A DNA stretch of 64,000 nt, taken from assembly GCF_000222585.1 (NCBI RefSeq), contig NZ_AFWE01000112.1, forward strand, positions 80,132 to 144,131, given 5' to 3'. Under the pieces are notes generated by a model that saw nothing but the letters and a program-made list of their open reading frames with translations, ran no database searches and had not been told where the DNA came from. The position numbers and the translations under genes are program-made. This document shows, piece by piece, positions 49,402 to 58,205 of the stretch. Numbering within the stretch: position 1 is the stretch's first letter; the number at the start of each line of letters is the position of its first letter. This DNA is from Vibrio scophthalmi LMG 19158 (GTDB lineage Bacteria; Pseudomonadota; Gammaproteobacteria; Enterobacterales; Vibrionaceae).

Positions 49402-50979
49402 ATGACGCTACCAAGCCAACTCTACCGTTCACAACAAGTGAAATGCGGCGAAGTCAAAGTGGCTCGTGCAGTCGGCATTGATATGTATCAGCTAATGTTG
49501 GCGGCAGGTAAAGCCGTTTATGACTGTGTTTTGCAGCATTATGGTAACCAAGAAAAACTGTGGGTGTTGTGTGGTGGCGGCAATAATGGTGGTGATGGTT
49601 ATGTGGTGGCAAAACTTGCGTTGCAGCAAGGTGGCGATGTTCGTGTAACGGCAATGTCTGAGCCAGCCAAGCTAAGTGGTGATGCCAAGCGCGCTTATGA
49701 GGATTTTATTGCTGTTGGTGGGAAGACGATTCCTTTCGATATGGCGCAAGTTTCTGATTGTGATGTCGTGGTCGATGCGTTGTTAGGTACGGGATTAAGT
49801 GGCGATGTTAGGCCTGAAATTGCAACCGTGATTACGGCGATTAATCGAAGCCATATACCCGTTGTCGCGGTGGATGTTCCGTCGGGGCTGTGTAGCAACA
49901 GTGGCTGCGTATTAGGTAACAGTATAAAAGCGGCGCACACAATAACCTTTATTGGAATTAAACAAGGGTTAGTGACAGGGAAAGCACGTAGCTATGTTGG
50001 GCAACTGCATTATTCGCCATTGGTTATATCGGCTAAGAATATCGCAAATAATAGTGAGCTTAGTAGTCAACCGGCGACGGTGAATATAGGCGAGCTTTTC
50101 CAAAATATCGAAACGCCGAGTGCCATGCTGGATTTTCCAGTTATTTTGCAGCGGTTGAAGACGCGAGAACCGTCAGCATACAAAGGTACTCATGGTAAGG
50201 CGCTATTGATTGGCGGAGGTACAGGCTTGGGAGGGGCGATTTTGCTTGCGACCAAAGCATGTCTCCGAGCAGGAGCCGGATTAACTGCATGTTTAACCGA
50301 GTCTCAGCACCTTAATGCTGGTTTGATCTCAAGCCCTGAAGCGATGTTTGCTGAATGGACGATGCAACAGGTGAAGTATCGATTGAGTTGGTGTGACGTG
50401 ATTGCGTTTGGCCCTGGGCTGGGATGTTTTCAAGGTGGTGCTGCACAACAACAGGAGTTGCAACCTGATGCCTCTACATGGGCGGTAAAACTGGCTGCAA
50501 TGGTCGCTCAGAGTGACAAAGCAAAGGTACTTGATGCGGATGCTCTAACGCTATTGGCGCTTAATCCGAATATTGATGACAACCGTATCATTACCCCTCA
50601 TCCGGGTGAGGCTGCGAGGTTATTAAACACCAGTGTGGCAGAGATTGAATCTGATCGTTATCGTGCTGTTTACAATCTTCAAGCAATTTATGGCGGCGTA
50701 GTGGTATTAAAGGGAGCGGGCACTCTGATCTGTGATGGTAATAAGACGTATGTTTGCTCTACGGGAAACCCCGGAATGGCTTGTGGCGGAATGGGTGATG
50801 CATTAACCGGTATTATCGCCGCATTATTAGCACAAAGATTGGACATTATGACGGCTGCGCGTGTTGGGGTTATGCTGCACAGCTATGCTGCCGATCTAAA
50901 TGCAGAGGCAAATGGACCATGTGGTCTCCTCGCTTCCGATGTTATTGATGACTTGCGCTATGCAATTCAATGCGCTTGA
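49402..50979 (+). CDS. nnr: Bifunctional NAD(P)H-hydrate epimerase / ADP-dependent dehydratase
   Basis: Start at 49402 with AAGGAAGGA upstream; 525 residues. The N-terminal YjeF_N epimerase shows VLCGGGNNGGDGYVVAKLA and DALLGTGLSGDV; the C-terminal carbohydrate-kinase-like dehydratase shows KGTHGKALLIGGGTGLGGA, ITPHPGEAARLL, VVLKGAGT and the NPGMACGGMGDALTGI block. It repairs hydrated NADH/NADPH. In many bacteria nnr lies next to tsaE; here it stands alone. Confidence 0.95.
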   Translation: MTLPSQLYRSQQVKCGEVKVARAVGIDMYQLMLAAGKAVYDCVLQHYGNQEKLWVLCGGGNNGGDGYVVAKLALQQGGDVRVTAMSEPAKLSGDAKRAYEDFIAVGGKTIPFDMAQVSDCDVVVDALLGTGLSGDVRPEIATVITAINRSHIPVVAVDVPSGLCSNSGCVLGNSIKAAHTITFIGIKQGLVTGKARSYVGQLHYSPLVISAKNIANNSELSSQPATVNIGELFQNIETPSAMLDFPVILQRLKTREPSAYKGTHGKALLIGGGTGLGGAILLATKACLRAGAGLTACLTESQHLNAGLISSPEAMFAEWTMQQVKYRLSWCDVIAFGPGLGCFQGGAAQQQELQPDASTWAVKLAAMVAQSDKAKVLDADALTLLALNPNIDDNRIITPHPGEAARLLNTSVAEIESDRYRAVYNLQAIYGGVVVLKGAGTLICDGNKTYVCSTGNPGMACGGMGDALTGIIAALLAQRLDIMTAARVGVMLHSYAADLNAEANGPCGLLASDVIDDLRYAIQCA

Positions 50980-51349
50980 GTGTGAATGCGAGCTATACGC
51001 GAGCGTTTGTTTTTCTCACTCCGTTAGATTTAAGCTGAAATTTGTGCTGTTGGTATGAAAAAAAACACCAAAAAGAGAATGATAAAATAGGCGAATTAGC
51101 GGCGCTTCTTACTAAAAACGTGACTTGGATCGTCGTGTGAGAGAGGGGCGAGAATTGATTATTAAGACTGTCACGCAAACCTTTGCGTAATCGAATGGCA
51201 ATAATCGAAGTTAAGTTGCTGAAAAGTGAGAGTATTTGTAGAAAGGTTAACTCGGTTGAGTTTAATGGATATGCAAGGAAGCCCAACTGTAGCATAAAAA
51301 AAATCGAATTATCAGACTTGCGAGAAAGAAATCACGACCTATAATGCTG

Positions 51350-51384
51350 AAAACCGGAGCGTCTGCAAACGCTCCGGTTTTTTT
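51350..51384 (+). terminator. Strong terminator upstream of guaC
   Basis: Stem AAAACCGGAGCG/CGCTCCGGTTTT with loop TCTGCAAA and a T-run. It lies 370 bp after nnr with no gene between (the minus-strand frame 50993-51295 is not supported), so it may end the nnr message or act as an attenuator in a guaC leader. Confidence 0.9.
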
Positions 51385-51395
51385 GTGTCCGACAT

Positions 51396-51427
51396 TTAGT
51401 AATTTCGTCTGCAAACGACATTACTAA
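51396..51427 (+). promoter_or_regulatory. Second hairpin in the guaC leader with the same loop
   Basis: Stem TTAGTAAT/ATTACTAA plus TCGT/ACGA with one mismatch; the loop region again reads CGTCTGCAAACG, identical to the apex of the terminator hairpin 40 bases before. There is no T-run. Confidence 0.6.
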
Positions 51428-51473
51428 CGCACTCTGCAGTGACACATAGCTATATGAATCAAGGAATTACACA

Positions 51474-52517
51474 ATGCGTATCGAACAAGAACTTAAGTTA
51501 GGTTTTAAAGATGTACTGTTTCGCCCGAAACGTTCTACCTTAAAAAGTCGTTCTCAAGTTAATTTAACCCGCGATTTTACATTCAAGCATAGCGGTCGTC
51601 AATGGTCTGGTGTACCTGTGATTGCTGCGAATATGGACTCTGTGGGTAGCTTTGCGATGGCTAAAGCCTTAGCTGAGCATGGTGTAATGACCGCAGTACA
51701 CAAACACTACACAGTGGCTGATTGGGCTGAGTTTGTTCAAGGCGCTGAAAAATCACAGTTGAATAACGTGATGGTTTCAACCGGTACTTCTGAAGCTGAC
51801 TTCCAGAAGACCAAAGACATCATGGCACTTTCAGATGAGCTGATCTTTATCTGCGTTGATATTGCTAACGGTTACTCTGAGCACCTTGTTGAATACGTAG
51901 AGAAAGTACGTGCTGAATTCCCAGACAAAGTGATCTCAGCGGGTAACGTTGTAACTGGCGATATGTGTGAAGAGCTTATCCTTGCGGGTGCAGACATCGT
52001 GAAAGTGGGCATTGGCCCTGGGTCTGTATGTACGACACGCGTTAAAACTGGTGTTGGTTACCCACAACTTTCTGCAATCATTGAGTGTGGTGATGCAGCG
52101 CACGGTCTAGGTGGCATGATCATCGGTGATGGCGGCTGTTCTTGTGCAGGTGACGTATCAAAAGCATTTGGCGGCGGCGCTGATTTTGTAATGCTTGGCG
52201 GTATGCTTGCAGGTCACGAAGAGTCAGGCGGCGAAGTGATTGAACAAGACGGCAAGAAGTTCATGAAATTTTACGGCATGTCTTCACAATCAGCGATGGC
52301 GAAGCACTCTGGTGGTGTTGCAAAATACCGTGCAGCTGAAGGAAAAACCGTACTATTGCCATTCCGTGGCAGCGTTCATGAAACGATTTCTGACATTCTT
52401 GGTGGCGTACGTTCAACGTGTACATATGTAGGCGCAGCAAAGCTTAAAGAGCTAACGAAGCGCACGACATTTATCCGCGTACAAGAGCAAGAAAACAACG
52501 TATACGGTAAAGAGTGA
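51474..52517 (+). CDS. guaC: GMP reductase
   Basis: 347 residues of the IMPDH/GMPR family: [29 protein letters not shown], the active-site loop [21 protein letters not shown] with its catalytic Cys, [28 protein letters not shown] and [16 protein letters not shown]. No CBS domains, as expected for GuaC. It reduces GMP to IMP with NADPH in purine salvage. A prophage lies immediately downstream without disrupting the gene. Confidence 0.97.
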   Translation: MRIEQELKLGFKDVLFRPKRSTLKSRSQVNLTRDFTFKHSGRQWSGVPVIAANMDSVGSFAMAKALAEHGVMTAVHKHYTVADWAEFVQGAEKSQLNNVMVSTGTSEADFQKTKDIMALSDELIFICVDIANGYSEHLVEYVEKVRAEFPDKVISAGNVVTGDMCEELILAGADIVKVGIGPGSVCTTRVKTGVGYPQLSAIIECGDAAHGLGGMIIGDGGCSCAGDVSKAFGGGADFVMLGGMLAGHEESGGEVIEQDGKKFMKFYGMSSQSAMAKHSGGVAKYRAAEGKTVLLPFRGSVHETISDILGGVRSTCTYVGAAKLKELTKRTTFIRVQEQENNVYGKE

Positions 52518-52548
52518 TTTAGTCATTACTCGGAAAAAACGAATTATT

Positions 52549-52575
52549 AAGAGCCGCTTTTTGCGGCTCTTTTTT
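52549..52575 (+). terminator. Terminator of guaC
   Basis: Stem AAGAGCCGC/GCGGCTCTT with a five-T loop and a T-run. It marks the last clearly chromosomal element before the prophage. Confidence 0.93.
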
Positions 52576-52589
52576 GCCTGAAATTTGGA

Positions 52590-52623
52590 AAGTGTCTACA
52601 AAGTGTCTACACCTGAGACACTT
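52590..52623. repeat. Probable integrase arm-type sites
   Basis: Two adjacent direct copies of AAGTGTCTACA (52590-52600 and 52601-52611) are followed by an inverted partial copy (GACACTT, 52617-52623). The location between guaC and the 3' end of int is where attL arm sites are expected. Confidence 0.6.
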
Positions 52624-52672
52624 TAATTTTGTGCAAATGTTGAAAAGTGCATGTCTATTCGAATATATGCAT

Positions 52673-53704
52673 TTATAGAAAGGCGAGAGGGTTCTTTTCA
52701 ATGGTCTCTGCTAAGTGATCGGGAGCGAAATGCGCATACCGCATCGTCATTGAAATATCGGCATGCCCAAGCACATCACGTAATACCAAAATATTACCGC
52801 CATTCATCATGAAGTGGCTGGCAAACGTATGGCGAAGCACGTGCGATGCTTGTCCTTTAGGAAGGTAAATGCCTAGTTTATTCTTAAGAATGTAGCAGAA
52901 GGGCGTATAACACTCTTCAAACAGCTTTCCAGAGCGAGGTTTGTATATTTCTTCATAAAGCGCATTAGAGATTGGGACAGTACGGTTTTTCTTTGTCTTG
53001 GTATTGGTATAAGTGATTTTATACTTGCTTAGCTGGCTACCGCGTAACTGCGCCGCTTCGTTCCACCGTGCGCCTGTTGCAAGGCATATCTTGACTATCT
53101 TCAACATGTCACTGCGGTTATGTTGGGTAACTAACTCAATGAGTTGAGGAAGCTTCTCTTTAGGAATGAATGCCATCTCGCGTTCAGCTTCTCTAAATGG
53201 TTTCAACTCTTCAAGTGGATGCGGCAAGTCCCATTCACCCAGTTCTTTTAACTTGCTGAACACAGCTTTAAATCTCGCCAGTTCAGAATTTAACGTTGAT
53301 ACGCTTGGCGCGCCTTTCTGCCACCGATTATCGACAAAGTTAATGTGTCCTGCCATTCGAAGGCTGCGGAACTCACCATACATCTTTGCAGTAAACAAAG
53401 CGGCAATAGGGTTGTTCATGGCTTCAACCATCAGTTTGAACTTCTGATAGATAACATCGCCATTAACTAGCGTTCTTCCATAGTGTCGATACCAAATGTC
53501 AATAACGTCTGAGAGACGCCGATAGTCGCTTTTTGCTCCTAACCATGGTTTTTCGTCCAATTCTTTCATTGTGAACTTTTCAAAAGCGACAGCTTCACCT
53601 TTGGTCGCAAAGCGTTTACGGATACGTTTTCCACTGCGCCCACTTGGGTAGCAATCACAAACCCAAGGTTTGGGTGAGCCATCTTTTAAGTTTCGGATAG
53701 ACAT
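52673..53704 (-). CDS. int: Tyrosine-type phage integrase
   Basis: 343 residues. The C-terminal catalytic domain has the Arg in TGARWNEAAQL, Lys region TKTKKNRTVPI, HVLRHTFASHFM (HxxR), LGHADISMTMRYAHF (His and the nucleophile Tyr). The N-terminus holds an arm-binding domain with VCDCYPSGRSGKRIRKRF, and a SAM-like core-binding domain. It resembles P2/HP1-group integrases. It reads toward guaC, ending about 100 bp from the guaC terminator. Confidence 0.96.
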   Translation of the reverse strand: MSIRNLKDGSPKPWVCDCYPSGRSGKRIRKRFATKGEAVAFEKFTMKELDEKPWLGAKSDYRRLSDVIDIWYRHYGRTLVNGDVIYQKFKLMVEAMNNPIAALFTAKMYGEFRSLRMAGHINFVDNRWQKGAPSVSTLNSELARFKAVFSKLKELGEWDLPHPLEELKPFREAEREMAFIPKEKLPQLIELVTQHNRSDMLKIVKICLATGARWNEAAQLRGSQLSKYKITYTNTKTKKNRTVPISNALYEEIYKPRSGKLFEECYTPFCYILKNKLGIYLPKGQASHVLRHTFASHFMMNGGNILVLRDVLGHADISMTMRYAHFAPDHLAETIEKNPLAFL

Positions 53705-53847
53705 GGTAAGAATCTTTGTACTGTATTAATATACAGTTTATCCGTATTGAAACGTACCACAATGTTTTATTTCGCAAAAAAGAAACACTGTTTGGTAGTT
53801 TTATGTAGGTTAATATAGAGTGTCGCGGGTCCTCGTTATGAGGTACT

Positions 53848-55011
53848 ATGGCAGGTCGTTTTATTGATACTTTTCGCACTAAAGGCTTTACGTTGTCTTC
53901 TCCTAAACCAATCATTTTTTCATTTTTCGCCGGAAGCGGCTTTTTAGATCTAGGCTTTGAAAAGTCTGGGTTTGATGTTCGTTTCATTAACGAATTTCAT
54001 AAGCCATTTTTAGAGGCATATCAGTACTCCAGAAAGGTGATGGAATTACCAGAGCCTAAATATGGTCATTTCTTAGGTAGTATTGAAGATTTCGTAACAG
54101 GTGATCGAGCGCAAGAACTAACCGATCATGTTGAAGATGCCAAGAGCGATTCACTTGTTGGGTTCATTGGTGGTCCACCGTGCCCTGATTTCTCTGTAGC
54201 TGGGAAAAATAAGGGTTCAGAAGGCGAGAATGGTAAATTAAGTCGTGTTTATATCGACGCGATTATTCAGAATACCCCGGACTTTTTCTTGTTTGAAAAC
54301 GTAAAAGGTCTTTGGAGAACAGTTAAGCACCGAGCTTTCTATGATGCAATGAAAGATAGACTAGAAGAAGCTGGTTATGTTTTGACTGATCGTTTAACGA
54401 ACTGCATCGAATATGGTGTTCCTCAAGATAGAGATCGCATCCTATTGTTTGGTATCCACAAATCTCGCGTTGGTGAAATCAACTCAAAAGAGCTTGAATC
54501 TCAATTTAATTGGGAAAGGAAAGTAAAGTTTAATCGAGATGAAGTCCTTGATAAGAAGGTATGGCCTGGTCATGAGTATTATGAACAAGATTCAGAAAAA
54601 GAATGCCCAGAATCTTTAATTAAATATCATGGGCTAACGGTTGAGCATTGGTTTGAATTGAATGATGTCTATAATCATCCTAATGCGAATCATCACTTCC
54701 AGCCAAAATCAATGCATCGCTTTCAAAGCATTTTGGAAGGTGATGACAGTAAGAAGTCATTTAAGCGGCTGCATAGATGGCGCTATTCGCCAACGGCTGC
54801 GTATGGTAACAATGAAGTACATCTTCACCCATACAAAGATAGACGTTTAAGTGCCGCGGAGTCTTTAGCTATCCAATCGTTGCCGAAAGAGTTTTGTTTC
54901 CCCCCAACGATGACGCTTTCAGATATGTTTAAGACCATAGGTAATGGCGTTCCCTACCTTGCAGCCGAAGGTGTAGCGCAAACAATTCAAACTTATCTTA
55001 AATCACTATAA
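53848..55011 (+). CDS. DNA (cytosine-5) methyltransferase
   Basis: 387 residues with the C5-methyltransferase motifs in order: I FSFFAGSGFLDLGFE, IV FIGGPPCPDFS (catalytic Cys), VI LFENVKG, VIII YGVPQDRDR, a target-recognition region about residues 230-320, IX RLSAAESLAIQSLP and X TIGNGVPYLAAE. It methylates cytosine in an unknown sequence. No Vsr-type gene and no classical restriction enzyme is adjacent; it precedes the DUF262/ATPase genes but has its own terminator. The ribosome site GAGG lies in a short hairpin (CCTC/GAGG). Confidence 0.95.
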   Translation: MAGRFIDTFRTKGFTLSSPKPIIFSFFAGSGFLDLGFEKSGFDVRFINEFHKPFLEAYQYSRKVMELPEPKYGHFLGSIEDFVTGDRAQELTDHVEDAKSDSLVGFIGGPPCPDFSVAGKNKGSEGENGKLSRVYIDAIIQNTPDFFLFENVKGLWRTVKHRAFYDAMKDRLEEAGYVLTDRLTNCIEYGVPQDRDRILLFGIHKSRVGEINSKELESQFNWERKVKFNRDEVLDKKVWPGHEYYEQDSEKECPESLIKYHGLTVEHWFELNDVYNHPNANHHFQPKSMHRFQSILEGDDSKKSFKRLHRWRYSPTAAYGNNEVHLHPYKDRRLSAAESLAIQSLPKEFCFPPTMTLSDMFKTIGNGVPYLAAEGVAQTIQTYLKSL

Positions 55012-55016
55012 TAAAG

Positions 55017-55039
55017 AGGGGCTATCAGCTCCTTTTTTT
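55017..55039 (+). terminator. Terminator between the methyltransferase and the DUF262 cassette
   Basis: Stem AGGGGCT/AGCTCCT (one G-T pair) with an ATC loop and seven Ts. It separates the methyltransferase from the following genes as a transcription unit. Confidence 0.75.
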
Positions 55040-55101
55040 ATACGTTTCACAACGTTATATGCCGCATGCCTACACTTGGCGCTAAGTCATGGTAAACTAC
55101 T

Positions 55102-55126
55102 CCTAGTAAACATAATTCATACTAGG
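55102..55126. promoter_or_regulatory. Perfect inverted repeat upstream of the DUF262 cassette
   Basis: CCTAGTA-N11-TACTAGG, eight bases before the start codon at 55135. Its place over the likely promoter/leader suggests an operator for the cassette; the binding protein is unknown. Confidence 0.55.
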
Positions 55127-55134
55127 CGTCACTT

Positions 55135-55542
55135 ATGCACTTTAAAGATGTTTTAGCTGATATTGAAAAATTGGTTGGAAGAGAGCTTCAATCGATAAAT
55201 CCAAAAACTGACTCTATTTATATAACGGCCTTAGACTATCAAGTCGAAAAATATTTTGTATCTAATAGCCCAAACACAAGAGGGGCAGCTCGTTCTTTTC
55301 GAGAGCTGGAAGATATTTGGAATGAGCTTACAGTTAAAGGTTTTGGTAACGTAGATCAAGCTTTGTATGGAGGTGGTAGCAGTCGTAATCAACCAGAGAC
55401 CGTATTTGCGCATCTCCCATACATCCAACATTTCAAGTTCAAGAATCGTAAGCACTTACTATTACGTAACCAATCCGTGCATGATCTTGGTTCTCTATCT
55501 GAACTTCAAGCAGCAGAACTTAGAGCAGTTAGAAAAAAATAG
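55135..55542 (+). CDS. 135-residue protein, probable N-terminal part of the DUF262 protein
   Basis: A soluble, mixed alpha/beta protein without a recognised domain; a conspicuous stretch is YGGGSSRNQPETVFAHLPYI followed by KFKNRKHLLL. Its stop codon (TAG at 55540) comes directly after a run of seven A. A -1 shift on this run continues without interruption into the DUF262 frame. It is therefore either a separate small protein, the product of normal decoding at a programmed frameshift site, or the front half of a gene broken by a one-base homopolymer change. The following frame has no good start of its own. Confidence 0.75.
   Translation: MHFKDVLADIEKLVGRELQSINPKTDSIYITALDYQVEKYFVSNSPNTRGAARSFRELEDIWNELTVKGFGNVDQALYGGGSSRNQPETVFAHLPYIQHFKFKNRKHLLLRNQSVHDLGSLSELQAAELRAVRKK
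55533..55542 (+). other. Seven-A slippery run joining two reading frames
   Basis: AAAAAAATAG. The -1 frame has a stop at 55530-55532 and opens exactly at the A-run; the zero frame ends at the TAG right after it. The two frames therefore overlap only on the run itself. Confidence 0.7.
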
Positions 55543-55655
55543 AAAATTATACAGCCTTATCGAATCAAGCAATCACTAACTCTCAGGCGGAAATTATTCA
55601 GACGCTAAAGAGTGCTTTTGATGCTGTATCAAAAAAATATCCTGGTGATATTGTC

Positions 55656-57056
55656 TTGGAAGATGCAGAAAACGCAATTAATAGTTTACTAGTTCTAAAT
55701 AATCAAGTGAGTGAATCTATTGTTACTTTAGACGGTACACTCCATATTCCCAAAAACGTTAAAGAAAATTATGATTCGCCGGAATCAGATAAATCAATGG
55801 ATGAGCTGATCGATGACGAGTCGTTGACTGGTATCGCAAACTCTGAGGAAAAGGAAATAAGTGGACCTATAGCATCAGGTAAAACGAAAATACGACAGCT
55901 AACCCCAGTTGTTTCATTGATTTATGATCGCTTAAGTTTCGATGAGATTGAACTTCAGCCAGATTTTCAAAGGAAAGATAGAGTTTGGCCAGAGCCTAGA
56001 AAATCTAAACTAATTGAATCGATATTGATGGGGTTGCCATTACCTGTATTTTATTTTGCAGAGAAGCCAAATGGGGACTGGATTATTGTTGATGGCTTAC
56101 AACGCATCACCACAATATATGACTTTATGCGAGGTGAATTTGAACTTAATGGGTTAGAAGTTTTAAAAGAAGTTAATGGTAAGCGATTTAGTGGCCTAGA
56201 GCGAGCTGAGCAAAGGAAGATACGTGAATACCCATTAACAGCCCACTTGATTGATATGGCTACAGATAAAGACAATATTATCGTAGAGCTATTCCACCGT
56301 ATAAATACGTATGGTGTTAAATTAAGTGATCAGGAAATTCGTTCTGCGCTAAACCAAGGTTCGAGTGTTAAGTTCTTGAGATATTTAGCTTCAACATCTG
56401 AATTTAAAGCAGCTACTCATTGGAAGATAAAGTCAGATAGACAAAAGGATATGGAATTATGTTTATCTGCATTGTCCTTTATGCTTAATGGCTACATGAA
56501 TTTTGATAACCAATATAATAAGTACCTTTCTGAAGCAATGGAAAGCATGAATAAACACAAGCTTACATTGGTTAATGAAAATCTTCTTGATGAAGGTAAT
56601 GCTGAGTTGCCTAAAGATCTTAACCTTGCTTATAGTGTTATCGCGGATAAATTTAAAAATGGAGTAGCGATAGCTGAGCAAGTTTTTGGTGATTATGCGT
56701 TTAAGAAAGTGCCAGATAGCGCAAGGAAAATACCATTAAGTAAACCATTATTCGAGTTGATAGTTACTTATTTTTCTGAGTTAACAGAGAAGCAAGTTCA
56801 ACAAGTTATGATACATAGTGATGAGCTAATCGATATGCTATACGAAGCTATTGATAAAGACTCTGCAGATTACGCGCAGTGGGAATCAAGTAAATATGAA
56901 AAAGAAGGGCGTGGATTCTTGTATTCAATTAGTCAATCTACAGGTAAGAATGTAACTGTCCGATTCCGATTTGAATCATTTAGAGAAATTCTAAAGCAGA
57001 GTACTGGTGTTGATGTTGTACTATCTCCGATAACGGTTGGAGTTCATAATGATTAA
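55656..57056 (+). CDS. DUF262 (GmrS/ParB-like NTPase) protein
   Basis: The frame is open from 55533; the first usable start is a TTG at 55656 without a ribosome site, giving 466 residues, while fusion to the 135-residue ORF by a -1 shift would give about 640. The DUF262 core is clear: ELQPDFQRKDRVWPEPRKSKL, ILMGLPLPVFYF, the catalytic-type IVDGLQRITTIYDFMRGEF, and FHRINTYGVKLSDQEIRSALNQ. There is no DUF1524 HNH nuclease domain as in GmrSD, so any nuclease activity must come from elsewhere. It overlaps the ATPase gene by 8 bases. Confidence 0.88.
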   Translation: MEDAENAINSLLVLNNQVSESIVTLDGTLHIPKNVKENYDSPESDKSMDELIDDESLTGIANSEEKEISGPIASGKTKIRQLTPVVSLIYDRLSFDEIELQPDFQRKDRVWPEPRKSKLIESILMGLPLPVFYFAEKPNGDWIIVDGLQRITTIYDFMRGEFELNGLEVLKEVNGKRFSGLERAEQRKIREYPLTAHLIDMATDKDNIIVELFHRINTYGVKLSDQEIRSALNQGSSVKFLRYLASTSEFKAATHWKIKSDRQKDMELCLSALSFMLNGYMNFDNQYNKYLSEAMESMNKHKLTLVNENLLDEGNAELPKDLNLAYSVIADKFKNGVAIAEQVFGDYAFKKVPDSARKIPLSKPLFELIVTYFSELTEKQVQQVMIHSDELIDMLYEAIDKDSADYAQWESSKYEKEGRGFLYSISQSTGKNVTVRFRFESFREILKQSTGVDVVLSPITVGVHND

Positions 57057-58203
57057 GTCTATCGAACTTGAAAATTTTAAATGTTACAAAAAGAGAAAGT
57101 TTGAGTTTTCTGATTTGACAGTTTTTTGTGGTACTAACTCAGTTGGTAAAAGTACTGCAATTCAAGCTCTTTCAATTCCACTTCAATCTAAGTTTGAAAA
57201 AATTGTAAAGTTAAACGGTCAACTTACAACAGTTGGTTTTGCTAATGATATTCACCATAAAGATAATACAGGTAAGGTTGGGCAGGATCAGAGCCTCTCG
57301 ATTAAAGTAAATGTTGATGGCTTGATTCTTACTTGGGGATATCGAGAGTTAATCAACTCAAGTAGTGAATTACATTTATTGTCCGGCTATTCTGATAATT
57401 TACCATCAAGTTTCGAAAAATTGGCTTCTAACTTTCAATACTTACAGGCAGAAAGGCTAGGTCCGCAGAGTCGGTTTGACCTAATTGAAGGAAATCGCTT
57501 TCACCAGCACTGGTTAGGTGCGAAGGGAGAGTTTACATCCGAAGTACTCTCTAGATCTGAAATGCATAAACCCCTTTATCTTGGAGGCTCAACAGTGCCT
57601 ATCAAGAATAATGCTGACCCAAGAATGCACAATTCAGAAAGTAGGGATGGATTGCTTCGTCAGATTAACGCATGGATGAATGAAATTAGCCCAGGGATAG
57701 AACTGAACCCCGACTTGATCGAGGAAGCCGTAGCATCAGTTAATATATTTGGGCAGAACTATCGAAGTAAGATCAAACCACAAAACGTCGGTTTTGGTGT
57801 TAGCTACGTGCTGGGTATTATAACTGCATTGCTTAACACTCCTAAAGGTGGGTTAGTTATCATTGAAAACCCAGAGGCGCATCTTCACCCTCGAGGTCAA
57901 AGCTACTTAGGTCGGCTTATTGCACTAACAGCTCAAGCTGGAGTTCAGGTTATTGTAGAGACACACAGTGACCACTTGTTAAATGGTATTCGTGTAATTA
58001 CTAGGCTCGTTGAGGGATTCGATCCTAAGCTGTTTACGCTTTACTACATATCACAAGGTCAAGAGCAGAGTCATGTAGATAAAATTACTATTGCCAAAGA
58101 TGGGAAACTCTCTAATTGGCCTGATGGATTCTTCGACCAACAAGCTCAAGATATGTTCACAATCATGACTGGAAAAACTGAACTTCCTGGAAAGGAAAGC
58201 TAG
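57049..58203 (+). CDS. AAA (ABC/SMC-like) ATPase with DUF3696-type C-terminus
   Basis: Start at 57049 with GGAG upstream, inside the DUF262 stop region (ATGATTAA overlap). 384 residues: Walker A FCGTNSVGKSTAIQAL, an insertion of about 200 residues, Walker B GGLVIIENPEAHLHPRGQ with the switch motif VETHSDHLLNGIR, and a C-terminal ITIAKDGKLSNWPDGFFDQ characteristic of DUF3696. Such OLD/RecF-like ATPases act as motors or sensors in several defence systems. Coupling to DUF262 suggests one complex. Confidence 0.9.
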   Translation: MIKSIELENFKCYKKRKFEFSDLTVFCGTNSVGKSTAIQALSIPLQSKFEKIVKLNGQLTTVGFANDIHHKDNTGKVGQDQSLSIKVNVDGLILTWGYRELINSSSELHLLSGYSDNLPSSFEKLASNFQYLQAERLGPQSRFDLIEGNRFHQHWLGAKGEFTSEVLSRSEMHKPLYLGGSTVPIKNNADPRMHNSESRDGLLRQINAWMNEISPGIELNPDLIEEAVASVNIFGQNYRSKIKPQNVGFGVSYVLGIITALLNTPKGGLVIIENPEAHLHPRGQSYLGRLIALTAQAGVQVIVETHSDHLLNGIRVITRLVEGFDPKLFTLYYISQGQEQSHVDKITIAKDGKLSNWPDGFFDQQAQDMFTIMTGKTELPGKES

Positions 58204-58205
58204 AG

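Noticed and set aside
50993-51295. 100-residue minus-strand ORF between nnr and guaC
   Set aside because: No supporting start signal or recognisable protein pattern.
51350-51473. Purine riboswitch before guaC
   Set aside because: Conserved purine-riboswitch core and three-way junction are not visible; the leader shows two simple hairpins only.
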